From Nilaparvata lugens (lineage: Eukaryota > Arthropoda > Insecta > Hemiptera > Delphacidae), in assembly GCF_014356525.2 (NCBI RefSeq), contig NC_052508.1, forward strand, positions 52,324,442 through 52,388,441: DNA of 64,000 bases, written 5' to 3'. Position 1 is the first letter of the stretch. Each line of letters begins with the position of its first letter. The notes below the pieces were generated by a model. That model made no database searches. It saw only the letters and a list, made by a program, of their open reading frames with translations, and was not told the DNA's origin. Shown here in pieces: positions 47,748 to 58,440 of this stretch. A program made the position numbers and the translations under genes.

Positions 47748-48834
47748 TCTGCAACTTGCGCCCAGCGGTCAGAATGTGTTTGGGCACTCACAGATTGAAC
47801 GTAACAAAGTGAACGTCCGTGACGTCATCACGAGTGATACCATTTCGCTCTCACTAGCAGCCGACATTACGTTCCCCGACTGAAGGAGCGAAATTCAAAT
47901 TCACTAAAGTATCCTAAGGATGCTTCAAGCAAAATACTACAATACGTTGTATTATGACAAATTAAGTTACGAAAAGTTAGTTTTTCAAGAACTTAGAAGT
48001 CTGGTAACGTATGTATTACTTGTGTTGTATTATGACAACGTATTAGCCTACTTAATGAGATACAGATTTCTAACTTGTAATTCCATTCCAATTGATAAGA
48101 GATTGGGCTAGAACCATGATTGTACGATCAATCAATCATTAAGAATCATCTTCAATGAATGATCACTGTCAAAATGGTTGTAGCAACATATTGTCTAAAT
48201 CATTCATTATATTTTTTTTGATTTTTCATTTCTGAATTTGTTTTTATGACATAGAGAATTTGGGTGATAGATATAGAATTTCAAATGTGATAACTCTCCC
48301 AACATATCTATGTTGAATATTTGTGTTCTTTAGATCCTATGGCTCAATCTATAAATTATTCCATTCATAATTAGAAAAGTTCCGTGACAAAACCATTTAT
48401 ATTCAACGCTAATATTCCCAATAATAGGATGATTACATTTGATGATTGATGATGAATACATTGATGAAAACAAGAGTTGTTATTTTTAATATGTGGTTCA
48501 AACAATGACTTTTCACTATAAGTTCTGATGGATGAATCCACAGTTCAATGTATTGTTATTCCACATCAGACATACCGTGTATGAATTTAAAATAAATTCT
48601 TTCAGTGCCATGCAAGAGCTAATACAACAATACAGTTATACAGCTATACATCAATACAATACAGCAGATGGTTATCGAAAAGGATGTATACCCTTATGTC
48701 TTCGACAGAGAGAGAGAGAGTGAGTTAGAGCGGGACAAATAATGGGACTGGCAGTGATGACGTCACTACGCGAACAGTGTACTTGTGTAAGGGAGCCATG
48801 TATCACTCTCATTTGACAGCTGGGCGCAACTTGT
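47748..48834. mobile_element. Element with inverted ends caacttgcgcccagc
   Basis: The left end gcaacttgcgcccagcggtc and the right end tgacagctgggcgcaacttg are inverted repeats 1.1 kb apart. Just inside, both ends have GC-richer words with gacgtca (cgtccgtgacgtcatcac, cagtgatgacgtcactacg). No transposase was recognised. Confidence 0.7.
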
Positions 48835-48972
48835 GTATGTCCGTAAATATAACTGTGTCACGTTTTGAGAAGTCATGCGAACCCTTCTAATGAGTTTTCA
48901 GTCACTTTTTCACTAATCACACAAATTCATTCTTCTCTAAAGCATTCTTATCCATTAATTAGAACATTTTTG

Positions 48973-48978
48973 TTTATT
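48973..48978 (-). promoter_or_regulatory. Candidate poly(A) signal AATAAA
   Basis: A canonical hexamer on the minus strand 57 nt after the stop of exon 49035..49249, a normal distance for use by that isoform. Not proven. Confidence 0.4.
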
Positions 48979-49034
48979 TTCATAGTATTTATAGATATTA
49001 AGAAGTATTTAGAAGTCTGTCTGGTAAGGTAAAA

Positions 49035-49249
49035 TTACACTCTCGGAGTCATTCCCATTATTTTCAAATGCTTTGTATACATGTGTGTTTTGAGATGGCC
49101 TTTCTGGTGAGTTCTCTTCTCACAGTAGGGACACTGGAACTGCGGCTGTTTGCCACACTCATAGCGCTGGTGAGACACCAAACCATGCTTATACTTGTAG
49201 CCTTTTCCACAGTCACTGCATACAAACAATCCATTTTGTTTAGAAGGCA
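49035..49249 (-). CDS. lola: lola terminal exon, PSKQNG subgroup
   Basis: Terminal exon of 70 complete codons plus stop. The acceptor atcttttgttgccag leaves TG. Lead P-S-K-Q-N-G-L-F-V; finger 1 C10-x2-C13-x12-H26-x4-C31 with G-Y-K-Y-K-H-G-L-V-S; linker G-K-Q-P-Q-F-Q; finger 2 C39-x2-C42-x12-H55-x4-H60 with T-H-Q-K-G-H-L-K-T. Tail L-K-I-M-G-M-T-P-R-V. The upstream intron (49250..49480) is homologous to those of 51046 and 53295, so it is the 3'-most member of a local tandem series. Confidence 0.95.
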
Positions 49250-49923
49250 CTGGCAACAAAAGATAATATCAATGTAGCATTGCATTAACGCAACACAATC
49301 ATGTAGATTACTCGATCGCAACAAAATATTCCGAATGTGTCTCATCATTAAAATAGAAATAATGCTTTATACCTCAGCAATCATATAATTTTCAACTAAT
49401 AGTCTACAACTAGTGACCCCCTGAGTTGGAGAACTCGCTCATTAACTGTTGTTGAACGAGCGTTAGAGAGTTCTTATTTTTGACTTACCAAAGGCCAAAT
49501 TCGTTGTCCGTCTATTTGTATGTTGTATATTTACAATATTTTTTCTTATGCACCGAATGTTATTATTTTGTAATATCCTGAAAAAGGACAAAGGAGTCTG
49601 TAAATTTGGTTGTCCAACGAGCTTGATCTGTAAAAGAGATCCAAGAATATGTGTCAAAAATTTGAAGCAAAATGATCAAATCTTTCAAAAGTTATTGTCA
49701 ACATACACAAAGACGGCAACCACTTTGGCCTTGAGTTAAAAGTAGGAACTCGATATCGTTCGTTCAAATATAGTAACTTGAAGTTTTCATTTTTGAGGAG
49801 CAAATTCTGTGAAATATTGAATTTATTCTTGTTTGTACATGTGTATATTGTGATATTTCAGAATCCTATATTCACAATCACTCAAGCAGTAACGTAACAA
49901 TAACACAGTTCAATATCAGACGA
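49250..49923. repeat. Duplicated intron unit, first copy
   Basis: 49250..49480 matches 51261..51480 and 53510..53640 (words aaaagataatatcaatgtag, atcatataattttcaac). 49565..49923 matches 52735..53082 (words gttgtccaacga, gatccaagaatat, cagttcaatatcagacga). These delimit the repeating unit behind the exon series. Confidence 0.9.
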
Positions 49924-50830
49924 ATAAGAATAAGAATAATTTTATTCCTTCAATGCATAACAATGCTATCGGAAACGTCAATTTTATAATAATACCGTAC
50001 ATAACTTCAGGTTTCAATTTTACAATAGTAAAAAGTACATAATAATAATAATTCATCTATACAAGGTATCTTTCAATAGAATAAAGAATATAACATCAAA
50101 TATGATTAAGTCATATAACATAATAGAATATAGTCATTAATTGATAAAATAAAGAATACATCAAAAACATAATAATACAAATATTGAGAACACTTATACT
50201 TAGAGATATATTCTTCCTTGCTTCAATTAAAATAGTTGTCAAATGGTAGATTAGAGAAATCTGAAAGTGATTACATTGGATTTTCCAATAGGAGGCGCTC
50301 TATGTTCTGTTTATAAGTTTTAGTTGGTAGATTCCTGGCTAGTATGGGCAATTTATTGAATAATTTCAATGATATATGATACGGGCTGGTTGCTATGTTA
50401 TTCAATCTAGTAGGCCTATATGGTACATCTATTTTTGATTTGTTCCTAGTGTTATGACTGTGAATGTCGGTTCTGCAGCTATATGAGCCTAAATTCTTTT
50501 TTATTTGTAGGAGAAGTTTGAAAGCGACCATACTGTAAACTGTCATGATTTTCTGTTTTATAAATAAGGCTTGCAATGTTCCAGATAAGCAACATCGCAT
50601 ATAATTCTTAAAGCCTTCTTCTGGAGCAAGAATACTTTTTGAGCCTCTGGGGCGCAGCCCCACAAGACTAAACCATACATATAAGTGCTTTGGAAAAAGG
50701 CGAAGTAGCACATTCTCAAATAATTGGAAGGCAAACAGTCCTTAAGACTACGAAGTAGATATATAACCCTACTTAATATTGAGCAGACACTTTCAATTTG
50801 GGGTATCCATGTGAGATTCTTACTGAAGGA
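49924..50830 (-). mobile_element. 5'-truncated non-LTR retrotransposon
   Basis: The minus strand encodes the C-terminal end of a reverse-transcriptase ORF. One frame has G-L-V-L-W-G-C-A-P-E-A-Q-K-V-F, then Q-K-K-A-L-R-I-I. After a frameshift near 50570, I-M-T-V-Y-S follows, then D-I-H-S-H-N-T-R-N-K and K-L-F-N-K-L-P-I-L. The H-N-T-R-N-K and K-L-F-N-x-L-P words are standard at the end of jockey/CR1-type ORF2. The 3' tail is a (TTATTC)n repeat at the left edge. The sibling sequence at 53080 lacks the insert and provides the empty site. Confidence 0.88.
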
Positions 50831-51045
50831 AGTTTATTTCCAAACAGAAGGATGATGAGAAACAGTTTCATCACAGCTATAATCATGACATTGTATTCAA
50901 ATACACAAAGTAGAAACTTACGACTTTTGTAAAACTACATGGAGTATGTATTCGAATTTACATCGTAAGATCCATAACAATATGAGGTAAAATACTTAAT
51001 TCAAATGAGCAAGTAAGTTTCACAAGATGAGTATGATATTGTAAA
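50831..51045. repeat. Duplicated intron unit next to exon 51046
   Basis: The words agtttatttccaaacagaag and gatgatgagaaacagtttca recur at 53083 and, diverged, at 53817. This is the continuation of the unit interrupted by the retrotransposon. Confidence 0.9.
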
Positions 51046-51260
51046 TTACACTCTAGGAGTCAGTCCCATTTCTTTTGAATGCTTGGTACGCATATGCGAC
51101 TTCATGGCTTGTTTTTGATGAGTTCGCTTATCACAGTAAGGACACTGTAGGCGAGGTTCCTTGCCACATTCATTATGCTGGTGAAACACCAAGCCATGCT
51201 TATCCTTGTAGCCTTTTCCACAGTCACTGCATACAAACATTCCATTCTGTTTAGGAGGCC
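51046..51260 (-). CDS. lola: lola terminal exon, PPKQNG subgroup, divergent
   Basis: Terminal exon of 70 complete codons plus stop. The acceptor atcttttgtttccag leaves GG. Lead P-P-K-Q-N-G-M-F-V; finger 1 C10-x2-C13-x12-H26-x4-C31; finger 2 C39-x2-C42-x12-H55-x4-H60 with T-H-Q-K-Q-A-M-K-S; tail S-K-E-M-G-L-T-P-R-V. All eight ligands are intact, but residues invariant in its siblings have changed: Y-K-D-K for Y-K-Y-K, V-F-H-Q-H-N-E-C for V-S-H-Q-R-Y-E-C, and linker G-K-E-P-R-L-Q. It may be under relaxed constraint or be diverging in function. Confidence 0.93.
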
Positions 51261-51412
51261 CTGGAAACAAAAGATAATATCAATGTAGCATTGCATTAAC
51301 GCAACACATGTAGATTTATTGATCGCAACATAATAATTCGATTGTGTCTTATCATAAAAATAGAGAAAATGCTTTATATCTCAGTAATCATATAATTTTC
51401 AACAGTTACAAC

Positions 51413-52260
51413 TGGTGACCCCCTGGGTTGGAGAACTCGCTCATGAACTGTTGTTGAACGAGCATGAGCGAGTTCTGATTTTTGACATTTCTAATTATTG
51501 TTCCTCCAAAATGAAAAATTTAAGTTACTATATTTGAACGAGATTTAGCAGATTTTTACTTTCACAGATCATGTTCTTTGGACAACAAAATAGAGTCACT
51601 CTTTCGTCGTTTTTCAGGATATCAAAATAGCATTGAAGGTGCAGGAGAAAAAAAATTGTTGTGATTTATCATTTATTCGGCTGAAAAATTCATTGCATGC
51701 TTCCATTCATTCATTCATTAATTCATAACATCAGCTGAGGCTATTTAGAAGCTATCACACAAACAGCCCTTCATGTGCTGACCCACGATTTCAGCTGGTT
51801 AATGTACAACATAGTTTACAACTAAAACATCAATAAACTGATACTGATTAAGATATCAATGTGAGTTTCTCGCTATTCATTTTCTCTTGGAACTCTGTAT
51901 CGAAATCATGTATCACATGACCATCTTCTCATTTGAAAAAATGAATTCAAATTTCAAATTTACTTTGTCAATCAAAACAATTACAATTTCAAAGAAAATA
52001 GTATACATCACAGAAAATATAATCAATCAATATATTTGACTACCTGAGATTGCTTTCAATTTCGATTCATATGAGGGTCAAAAATGTGGAAGCGACAAAG
52101 TATTTTTTCATTTTTAATAGGATCCCCAATGAAACCTACTGTCAAATTATTCTTGTGAAAGAAATATTTAGCCATTTCCATAATTTTAACCAACTCTGTA
52201 TGATCAAAATTTACGGGTTCACAGTTCATGAGCGAGTTCTCCAACCCAGAGGGTCACTAG
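51413..52260. mobile_element. Possible element with inverted gtgacccc...gaactcgctc ends
   Basis: The right end gagcgagttctccaaccc plus agagggtcac is the inverted copy of the left end (gtgaccccctgggttggaga plus actcgctcatg). A lone left end occurs at 49415..49475 in the first duplicated unit. The interior contains a decayed copy of the 45919 family. It may be a composite and not one element. Confidence 0.55.
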
Positions 52261-53294
52261 TATTGTAATATTTGAAGTCCCCACAAAAATTTTCTATCAA
52301 ACAATGTTGGTGAAAATTATGGAAACAGCTGAATATTTATTTTACAATAATAATAATAATTTGACAGTAGGTTTTTCGGTTTTTAGGTTACTACGCTGTC
52401 GGTTCAAGATATTTTTCCCCCTTATGAATCCAAATTAATTTTTTTTTCAATGAGAAGGTGGCCATGGATACATGATTCAGTAGCCTATAGAGTTCCAAAA
52501 TAAAATGAATGACGAAAACCGCACATTAAAATTTATAAATTATACCAGCTGAAATCATCTGTCAGCGTATGAAGGACTCTCTGTGTGATAGCTCACATAT
52601 AGTCTTAGCTGAAGTAATGAATGAATGAATCGAGAACTGTGGTAATTACATGCAATCATCAACTGCATGTATCAGCTGACTAGATTTTTTTCTTATGCAA
52701 TTTTTTTATAATGCACTTTACATGATTGTTACTTAATATATCCTGGAAAAAGACAAAGGAGTCGGTAAATTTTGTTGTCCAACGAACTTGAAAAGAGATC
52801 CAAGAATATTTGTTGAAAATTTGAAGCAAATTGATCAAATCTTTCAAAAGTTATTGTTAACATACACACAGACTGCAACGACTTTAGCCTTGAGTTGAAA
52901 GTAAGAAATCGCTAACGCTCATCAAATATAGTAACTTCATTTTTGAGAAACAAAAATTATGATTCTTCTGTGAAATATTGAATTTATTCTTGTTTGTACA
53001 TGTGTATATTGTGTTATTTCAGGTTCCTATATTCACAATCACTCAAGCAGTAATGTAACCATAACCCAGTTCAATATCAGACGAAGTTTATTTCCAAACA
53101 GAAGGATGATGAGAAACAGTTTCATCACAGCTATAATCATGACATTGTATTCAATAATACACAACGCAGAAACTTTTGTAAAACTATATGGAGTATTTAT
53201 TCGAATTTACATCGTAAGATCCATAACAATATACGGTGTAATACTCATTTCAAATGAGCAAGTAAGTTTTACAAACTGAGTAAGATATTGTAAA
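52261..53294. repeat. Intron with decayed element and second duplicated unit
   Basis: 52400..52530 resembles the 45919 element interior. 52735..53082 is co-linear with 49565..49923. Between them no gene is seen. Confidence 0.75.
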
Positions 53295-53509
53295 TTACAC
53301 TCTAGGAATCAGTCCCATTTCTTCAGAATGCCTGGTACACATATGCGACTTCATGGCTTGTTTTTGATGGCATCGTTTATCACAGTATGGACACTGGAAC
53401 TGAGGTTCTTTGCCACATTCATAGCGCTGGTGAGAAACCAAACCTTGCTTATACTTGTAGCCTTTTCCACAGTCACTGCATACAAACAGTCCATTCTGCT
53501 TGAAAGGTA
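53295..53509 (-). CDS. lola: lola terminal exon, PFKQNG subgroup
   Basis: Terminal exon of 70 complete codons plus stop. The acceptor atcttttgttgccag leaves TA. Lead P-F-K-Q-N-G-L-F-V; finger 1 C10-x2-C13-x12-H26-x4-C31 with G-Y-K-Y-K-Q-G-L-V-S; finger 2 C39-x2-C42-x12-H55-x4-H60 with D-K-R-C-H-Q-K-Q-A-M-K-S and M-C-T-R between the two His; tail S-E-E-M-G-L-I-P-R-V. Finger 2 matches 38664 and 51046; the tail matches 54545. Confidence 0.95.
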
Positions 53510-53940
53510 CTGGCAACAAAAGATAATATCAATGTCGACTCGATCGCATCATAATATTTTCATGTGTCTTATACTAAAAATTGCCACGTAATAAGAAATT
53601 ATGCTTTATACCTCAGAAATCATCCAATTTTCAAATAACAACCTAAAACAAATAGAGATTAAATTTTTTTATTTCTGGAGAAACAAAAATTATGGAATAA
53701 TCAGGCTACTGTGAAATATTAAATTCATCCTTGTTTGTACATGTAAATTTTATAATTTGAGAATCCTATATTCACAATCACTCTAACAGTAACCATAACA
53801 CAGTTCAATATCAAACGAAGTCTATTTCCAAGCAGAAGGATGATGAGAAAACAGTTTTATCACAACCATAATAATGAGTATGGTATTGTATTCACATTTA
53901 TACACAACGTAGAAACTTATGACTTTGTAAAACTAGATGG
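53510..53940. repeat. Third duplicated intron unit
   Basis: Shares attcacaatcactctaacag, cagttcaatatcaaacgaag and gcagaaggatgatgagaaaa with the units at 49860/50831 and 53030/53083. It is more diverged than those two. Confidence 0.85.
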
Positions 53941-53958
53941 ATGAGTATGATTTCGTGA

Positions 53959-53995
53959 ACTACACTCTAGGAATCAGTCCCACCTCTTCTTTTCT
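53959..53995 (-). pseudogene. lola: Truncated lola terminal-exon relic
   Basis: The plus-strand words ctacactctaggaatcagtc and ccacctcttc are the last codons of a PxKQNG-type exon (minus strand E-E-V-G-L-I-P-R-V and stop). The match to the living exons at 53295 and 54545 stops abruptly near 53985, and no finger codons follow. It sits in the correct place relative to the third duplicated unit, so it is the stump of a lost exon. Confidence 0.8.
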
Positions 53996-54544
53996 TTCTT
54001 GGATATTCTTTATTCATTTTATTTGAACAAACAACTAGTGAGTTACAAAGATATACATTATAACAATTTGTTTTTGTACGGTTATCTAGTGCAACAGAAC
54101 AGCTTGAAAATTGCCTTCATTTGTATGCCTTTATTAGTATGCTGCACACGGATTCATTCATACAATAAGTACATCATCAAAAATGATAGGGAGATAAAAA
54201 ATAAGGTTATCTTTTGTTATTCCTCTCCCAAATTCAGATGAGGTTAAACATAGTCCGATATAGGTTGTCTTGTGGTTGTTGACTTCACACAAATTTCAGT
54301 TCTTAATTATTTTCACAAAGTAGATTTTTAAATTCAGATGCTTCAGAAACAAACATAGAAGAAAAATTTCACACTCTAGATTTTATCACTAGAAAAGGGA
54401 ATATTCATCAATAATTAAAGTAATTGACTCTGAAAGCCAATTTTCTGACTCCAGAGTTTAAAGCTGGTTGAAGTCTAGAACCTAGCTACACATCGAACTC
54501 GGAAACCGGCCATTAGTTTTACAAGATAAGTATGATATTGTAGA
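53996..54544. other. Unrelated insert or intron
   Basis: The sequence replacing the lost exon has no recognised identity (the plus ORF 53999..54241 is AT-driven). 54430..54515 is a solo arm of the MITE at 12258 (gccaattttctgactccag, gaactcggaaaccggcc). Confidence 0.5.
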
Positions 54545-54759
54545 TTACACTCTAGGAATCAGTCCCATTTCTTCAGAATGCCTAGTATACATGTGTGTTT
54601 TCAACGATCCTTTCTGGTGAGTTCTCTTCTCACAGTAGGGACACTGGAACTGAGGTTCTTTGCCACATTCATAGCGTTGGTGAGAGACCAAACCATTCTT
54701 ATACTTGTAGCTTTTTCCACAGTCACTGCATACAAACAGTCCATTCTGTTTGAAAGGTA
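54545..54759 (-). CDS. lola: lola terminal exon, PFKQNG subgroup, mosaic
   Basis: Terminal exon of 70 complete codons plus stop. The acceptor ttttcctgttgccag leaves TA. Lead P-F-K-Q-N-G-L-F-V; finger 1 C10-x2-C13-x12-H26-x4-C31 with S-Y-K-Y-K-N-G-L-V-S; finger 2 C39-x2-C42-x12-H55-x4-H60 with T-H-Q-K-G-S-L-K-T; tail S-E-E-M-G-L-I-P-R-V. Four parts have four different best matches: finger 1 to exon 38664, the start of finger 2 to 49035, its helix to 42999, and the tail to 53295. It looks assembled by recombination among siblings. Confidence 0.95.
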
Positions 54760-55845
54760 CTGGCAACAGGAAAAGTAATAGAAATATAGAAGTGCTGTCA
54801 GAGAATATCCATCTAGATTGGTTATTCTAAGATATTGTTTAAAATATTAAAGTGCACCTTATCATACTAATAATTATTGCTAAAGAAATCCAGTATTAAA
54901 GTAATATCATATTAATGAAAGCAATGTGGTTGAGTCGAACCTGTAAGTTATTAAAAGGTTTTCAAGTGAATAAAATTTCACTGCTTTAATAATAAAATAT
55001 AGAAAAACAATTCAATTTACATTTACAATTCAGGTAAAAATAACAAGATTCAAAGACACTTAAATAATAGTATATAATAATAACATATGTTATTATCATT
55101 TTTTAAAATTATTAAATATGTAGCTTTTTATATGTAGCTTATGTGCGAGCTGCTTTTTCCTGCACTACAGGTGATTCTGAGTACAAGCCTCAGTATAACT
55201 TACTAAAGAACAACATCCTCTACATATGAATAAATGAAGACGTGTTTTCAATTTTTTTTGTTGTTGAATGGTATAACTAAATAGTTGGATAAACAAGACG
55301 AGAAAATTTATAAACAACATAAGACCAATTATTATGCTCAAGGAATGTAGCATTTGTAGAGAGCCAAAGCCAGAGATACAGATTATGAATGAAACAGGAA
55401 AAACATTAAAAATCACAAGTTTTAGACAAATTACAATCTTTAGATCCATTACAATGTGCGATGAAGCACTAGCCTACTGTAATTTCATAAAAAGGGATAA
55501 TTTCAACAGGGATAACAAGTAAATAAATTGTATTAATCATGTAAGATAGAGGTGTTGTTTTTTAACATATGAAGTATTTATGCGAATAATTTCCATCTTA
55601 AGATCCATAACAATACAATATCCGGTGGAATACTTTTTTCAGATAAGCAAATAAGTTTTACAAGATTGAAGCATTCATGTAAACCAATGTTTCTAAGGAA
55701 GATTGAATTGTTTTTTATCCATCAATGTGTTCAATGTAGACATGTGGTGTTTTATGTAGATATGCGATTTTAGTGCTCCCTTCTGATGAGATTTTTTATC
55801 ACAGTAGGGACACTGGAATTGAGGTTCTTTGCCACATTCGTAGCG
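54635..55845. repeat. Segmental duplication, copy 2 (partner 38756..39900)
   Basis: Co-linear with the first copy from inside exon 54545 to inside exon 55693. Both edges fall within zinc-finger coding sequence and not in introns. Internal differences include small deletions such as the loss near 54797. Confidence 0.92.
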
Positions 55846-55931
55846 CTGGTGAGTTTTCAACGTAGACTTGTACTTGTAGGTTTTGCCACAATTGTTGCAC
55901 ACAAACTCTCCATCCTCATTAATTATCGACT
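55693..55931 (-). CDS. lola: lola terminal exon, SHQKGALKS variant
   Basis: Terminal exon of 78 complete codons plus stop. The acceptor acttctgttaccag leaves AG. Lead S-I-I-N-E-D-G-E-F-V; finger 1 C11-x2-C14-x12-H27-x4-C32 with T-Y-K-Y-K-S-T-L-K-T; finger 2 C40-x2-C43-x12-H56-x4-H61 with S-H-Q-K-G-A-L-K-S; tail H-M-S-T-L-N-T-L-M-D-K. Finger 2, tail and 3' flank are near copies of exon 39751; the lead, finger 1 and upstream intron are not. The true start is upstream of the first ATG, at the phase-correct acceptor. Confidence 0.95.
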
Positions 55932-57082
55932 CTGGTAACAGAAGTACACGAAATCATGGTAAGTCTTTGTCATAAAGAATTTATTATTGTATCTCTATAT
56001 CTATTCCACATTCCTGTTGTTCATTGAAGAAGTTTGTAATGAAATATCCTTTCTACAAGCTGGCATGCTCAAAAAAAGTTAAACAGCGGTCGTTAGAGGT
56101 TGTCAAGAAAAACCTCTGAAATAACTAATTTAGTTATACTTAGTAAACTTGAAGGAAGAATATTGAAGTTCTGATTCAACACTATGGTAAAATCTGTAAA
56201 AATGCTCATTTATTGTTGTGATTTATCCAAAGAATATGGGATTGAGGTCGTGATTCAACACTTGAGAAAAAGTAGTTCGAGCTATCTTAAATAGAACTCA
56301 ATTGTCAAATTTATTCCACTGGTCCCAACATAGAAATGGTCATGACTGAGACAAAACATCTGAGGTTGAACCGTCGAATAAATGCAGTGAAAAACAGATG
56401 GGTAAAAAAATGTTAAATGCTATATACATGAATTTATTACTAGAAATATACAAAATATATACCGAGCTGATTATGTACAATTGATTTTTTACTTCATAAT
56501 CAAAAACAAAATCACCAACAAATCAAATGAAGACATATCAAACAATTAAATAACTTCAATAAAATTATTAATGGTTAATAGTGCTTTTTGTTGCATTTGT
56601 TAATAATTGGAGCGTTACTCCTGACTCATGAATTTTGAAAAATTGATAAGCATGAAATTGATGTTAATCAGTTATCAACAGATTTTGATTTCCGGAGATG
56701 TACTCTCCTTTGATTAATATTTAGTGGTATTATAAAATTATTAATTTTATAACAAATTGTTTAATTCCTTTGGAAATAAGTGCTGGTGGTAATTGAAACA
56801 AACCTTTTGTGATAAAAATTATCATAATTATGGCAGATTTGATGAAAATTAATTTTAAAGCAATATTGATTTCAAATTGAGATAAATTGTTTTCAAATAG
56901 AGATAAATTTATTATGATGGCAGACTTGATGAAATTTTATTTTATAGTCTACCAATATTGTTTTCATTCCGATGGAATTGTGCACTGTTGATGAGTATTG
57001 ACACAAAACGTCTGTGATTCAAATTGAATATTACGGTGAAATTTGTCTATTAGATATATTTTTGATGCAGTTGTTTTCATAG
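55932..57082. other. AT-rich intron
   Basis: No gene. 56870..56945 shows a short local duplication (gataaattgttttcaaat / gataaatttattatgatgg, gcagacttgatgaaa). Confidence 0.45.
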
Positions 57083-57303
57083 CTATGGAACAATGTACTG
57101 CTGATCGAGCATATTTTGCCGATGTATGGTGAACATATGCCTTTTCAGAGCTCCCTTCTGATGAGTCTTCTTTTCGCAGAATGGACACTGGAACTGTGGC
57201 TCCTTGCCGCACTGGTAACGCTGGTGGAATGTCATATTCGACTTGTACTTGTAGCCTTTGCCACAAGTGCTGCACACATACTTTTTATCAGGATTCCACA
57301 ACT
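57083..57303 (-). CDS. lola: lola terminal exon, THQKGALKR variant
   Basis: Terminal exon of 72 complete codons plus stop. The acceptor cccttgttatcag leaves AG. Lead L-W-N-P-D-K-K-Y-V; finger 1 C10-x2-C13-x12-H26-x4-C31 with G-Y-K-Y-K-S-N-M-T-F and H-Q-R-Y-Q-C (Gln where others have Glu); finger 2 C39-x2-C42-x12-H55-x4-H60 with K-T-H-Q-K-G-A-L-K-R. Tail R-Q-N-M-L-D-Q-Q-Y-I-V-P. G+C is higher than the flanks. A plausible AATAAA lies about 140 nt downstream (56937..56942). Confidence 0.95.
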
Positions 57304-58440
57304 CTGATAACAAAGGGAAGAGAATTTGTTAGACTTTATCAGACAATTCTACCAAGACTACAAAAGAATTCTACATGAATAAAAAAAAAGTATAAGAAAT
57401 ATGTTCGGCATTTCTGCCATAAATTGACTGGCAAACTAATCGATAGAGTAAAGTAATATTCGAAAAAATAATTAATTTATAGAAATTGATTGATATTCCA
57501 ATAAGTTTCAATTCAAAGCTTGTAGTTAGCTTAACAAGCACAAAAAAAATGAAACAATATATTACTGTCATTTCAAAAAATACTTACATAATAATAAAAA
57601 TGATTACAAAATAAAATATAGAGAAACGCCTGAAATATGAGCCTGAACACAGATGTGACTTATTAAATGAATAAATGCACTGAACATTGTTCAAAACTCG
57701 AAAAGTTGCAGGTTTAATAAATAAAGGCAATGTAGTAATGTGAAAAGTAGTGAAAGTAACAATGAGGAAAGAATGCTCCTCTTGTGTGCTGCATTGAGAT
57801 TAATAATCACCATTACAAGTAGGTGTGATCAGATGCTTTCAACATGCGTGATACCGGTTGCGGTTGGTTGGTTTTTTCATCACTTGAAATTTATAAGAAA
57901 GAAGTGCACATGATAGGTCCTTAATACAGAAACAGTCTAATTTAATTTCACTTGAATAACAACACACCATAGACAATTTGTAAAAGAGTTTATTATATAA
58001 AAAAATGTAATATTTTTGAAGTGATGTAAAAAATGATAGTGTTTGGAGAATAAGTACTTATTACTCTACCATAAGTAAACTTCATAACATACGATCAACA
58101 TAGTAATCATCTATCATATTAAATTAATGTATACTTTTCAAATACTGACTGATAAAAATACAATTAAATTGATGGGTTTATTCAAGACACACTTACAGAG
58201 ATGTAATAGAAAATTTTGTAGAAAAATGTACAATAAATCATGTTTAACAACAGAAATATAGTTTTAAAATGGTTGTTAGTGAGAATAGTGGAATTGTTTT
58301 ACATGACAAACCAGAGTTCCTGATACCGCACACAGATTCCAAGAGGTCAGCGTTATTTAATCATGTTTCACAGTTAAAAACATGGAATACATATAATGAA
58401 TAAAATCCATGTTCTTCGAAGTACTGAACAGTGAACAGAT
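57304..58440. other. AT-rich intron / 3'-UTR
   Basis: No gene or recognised element. Confidence 0.4.
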
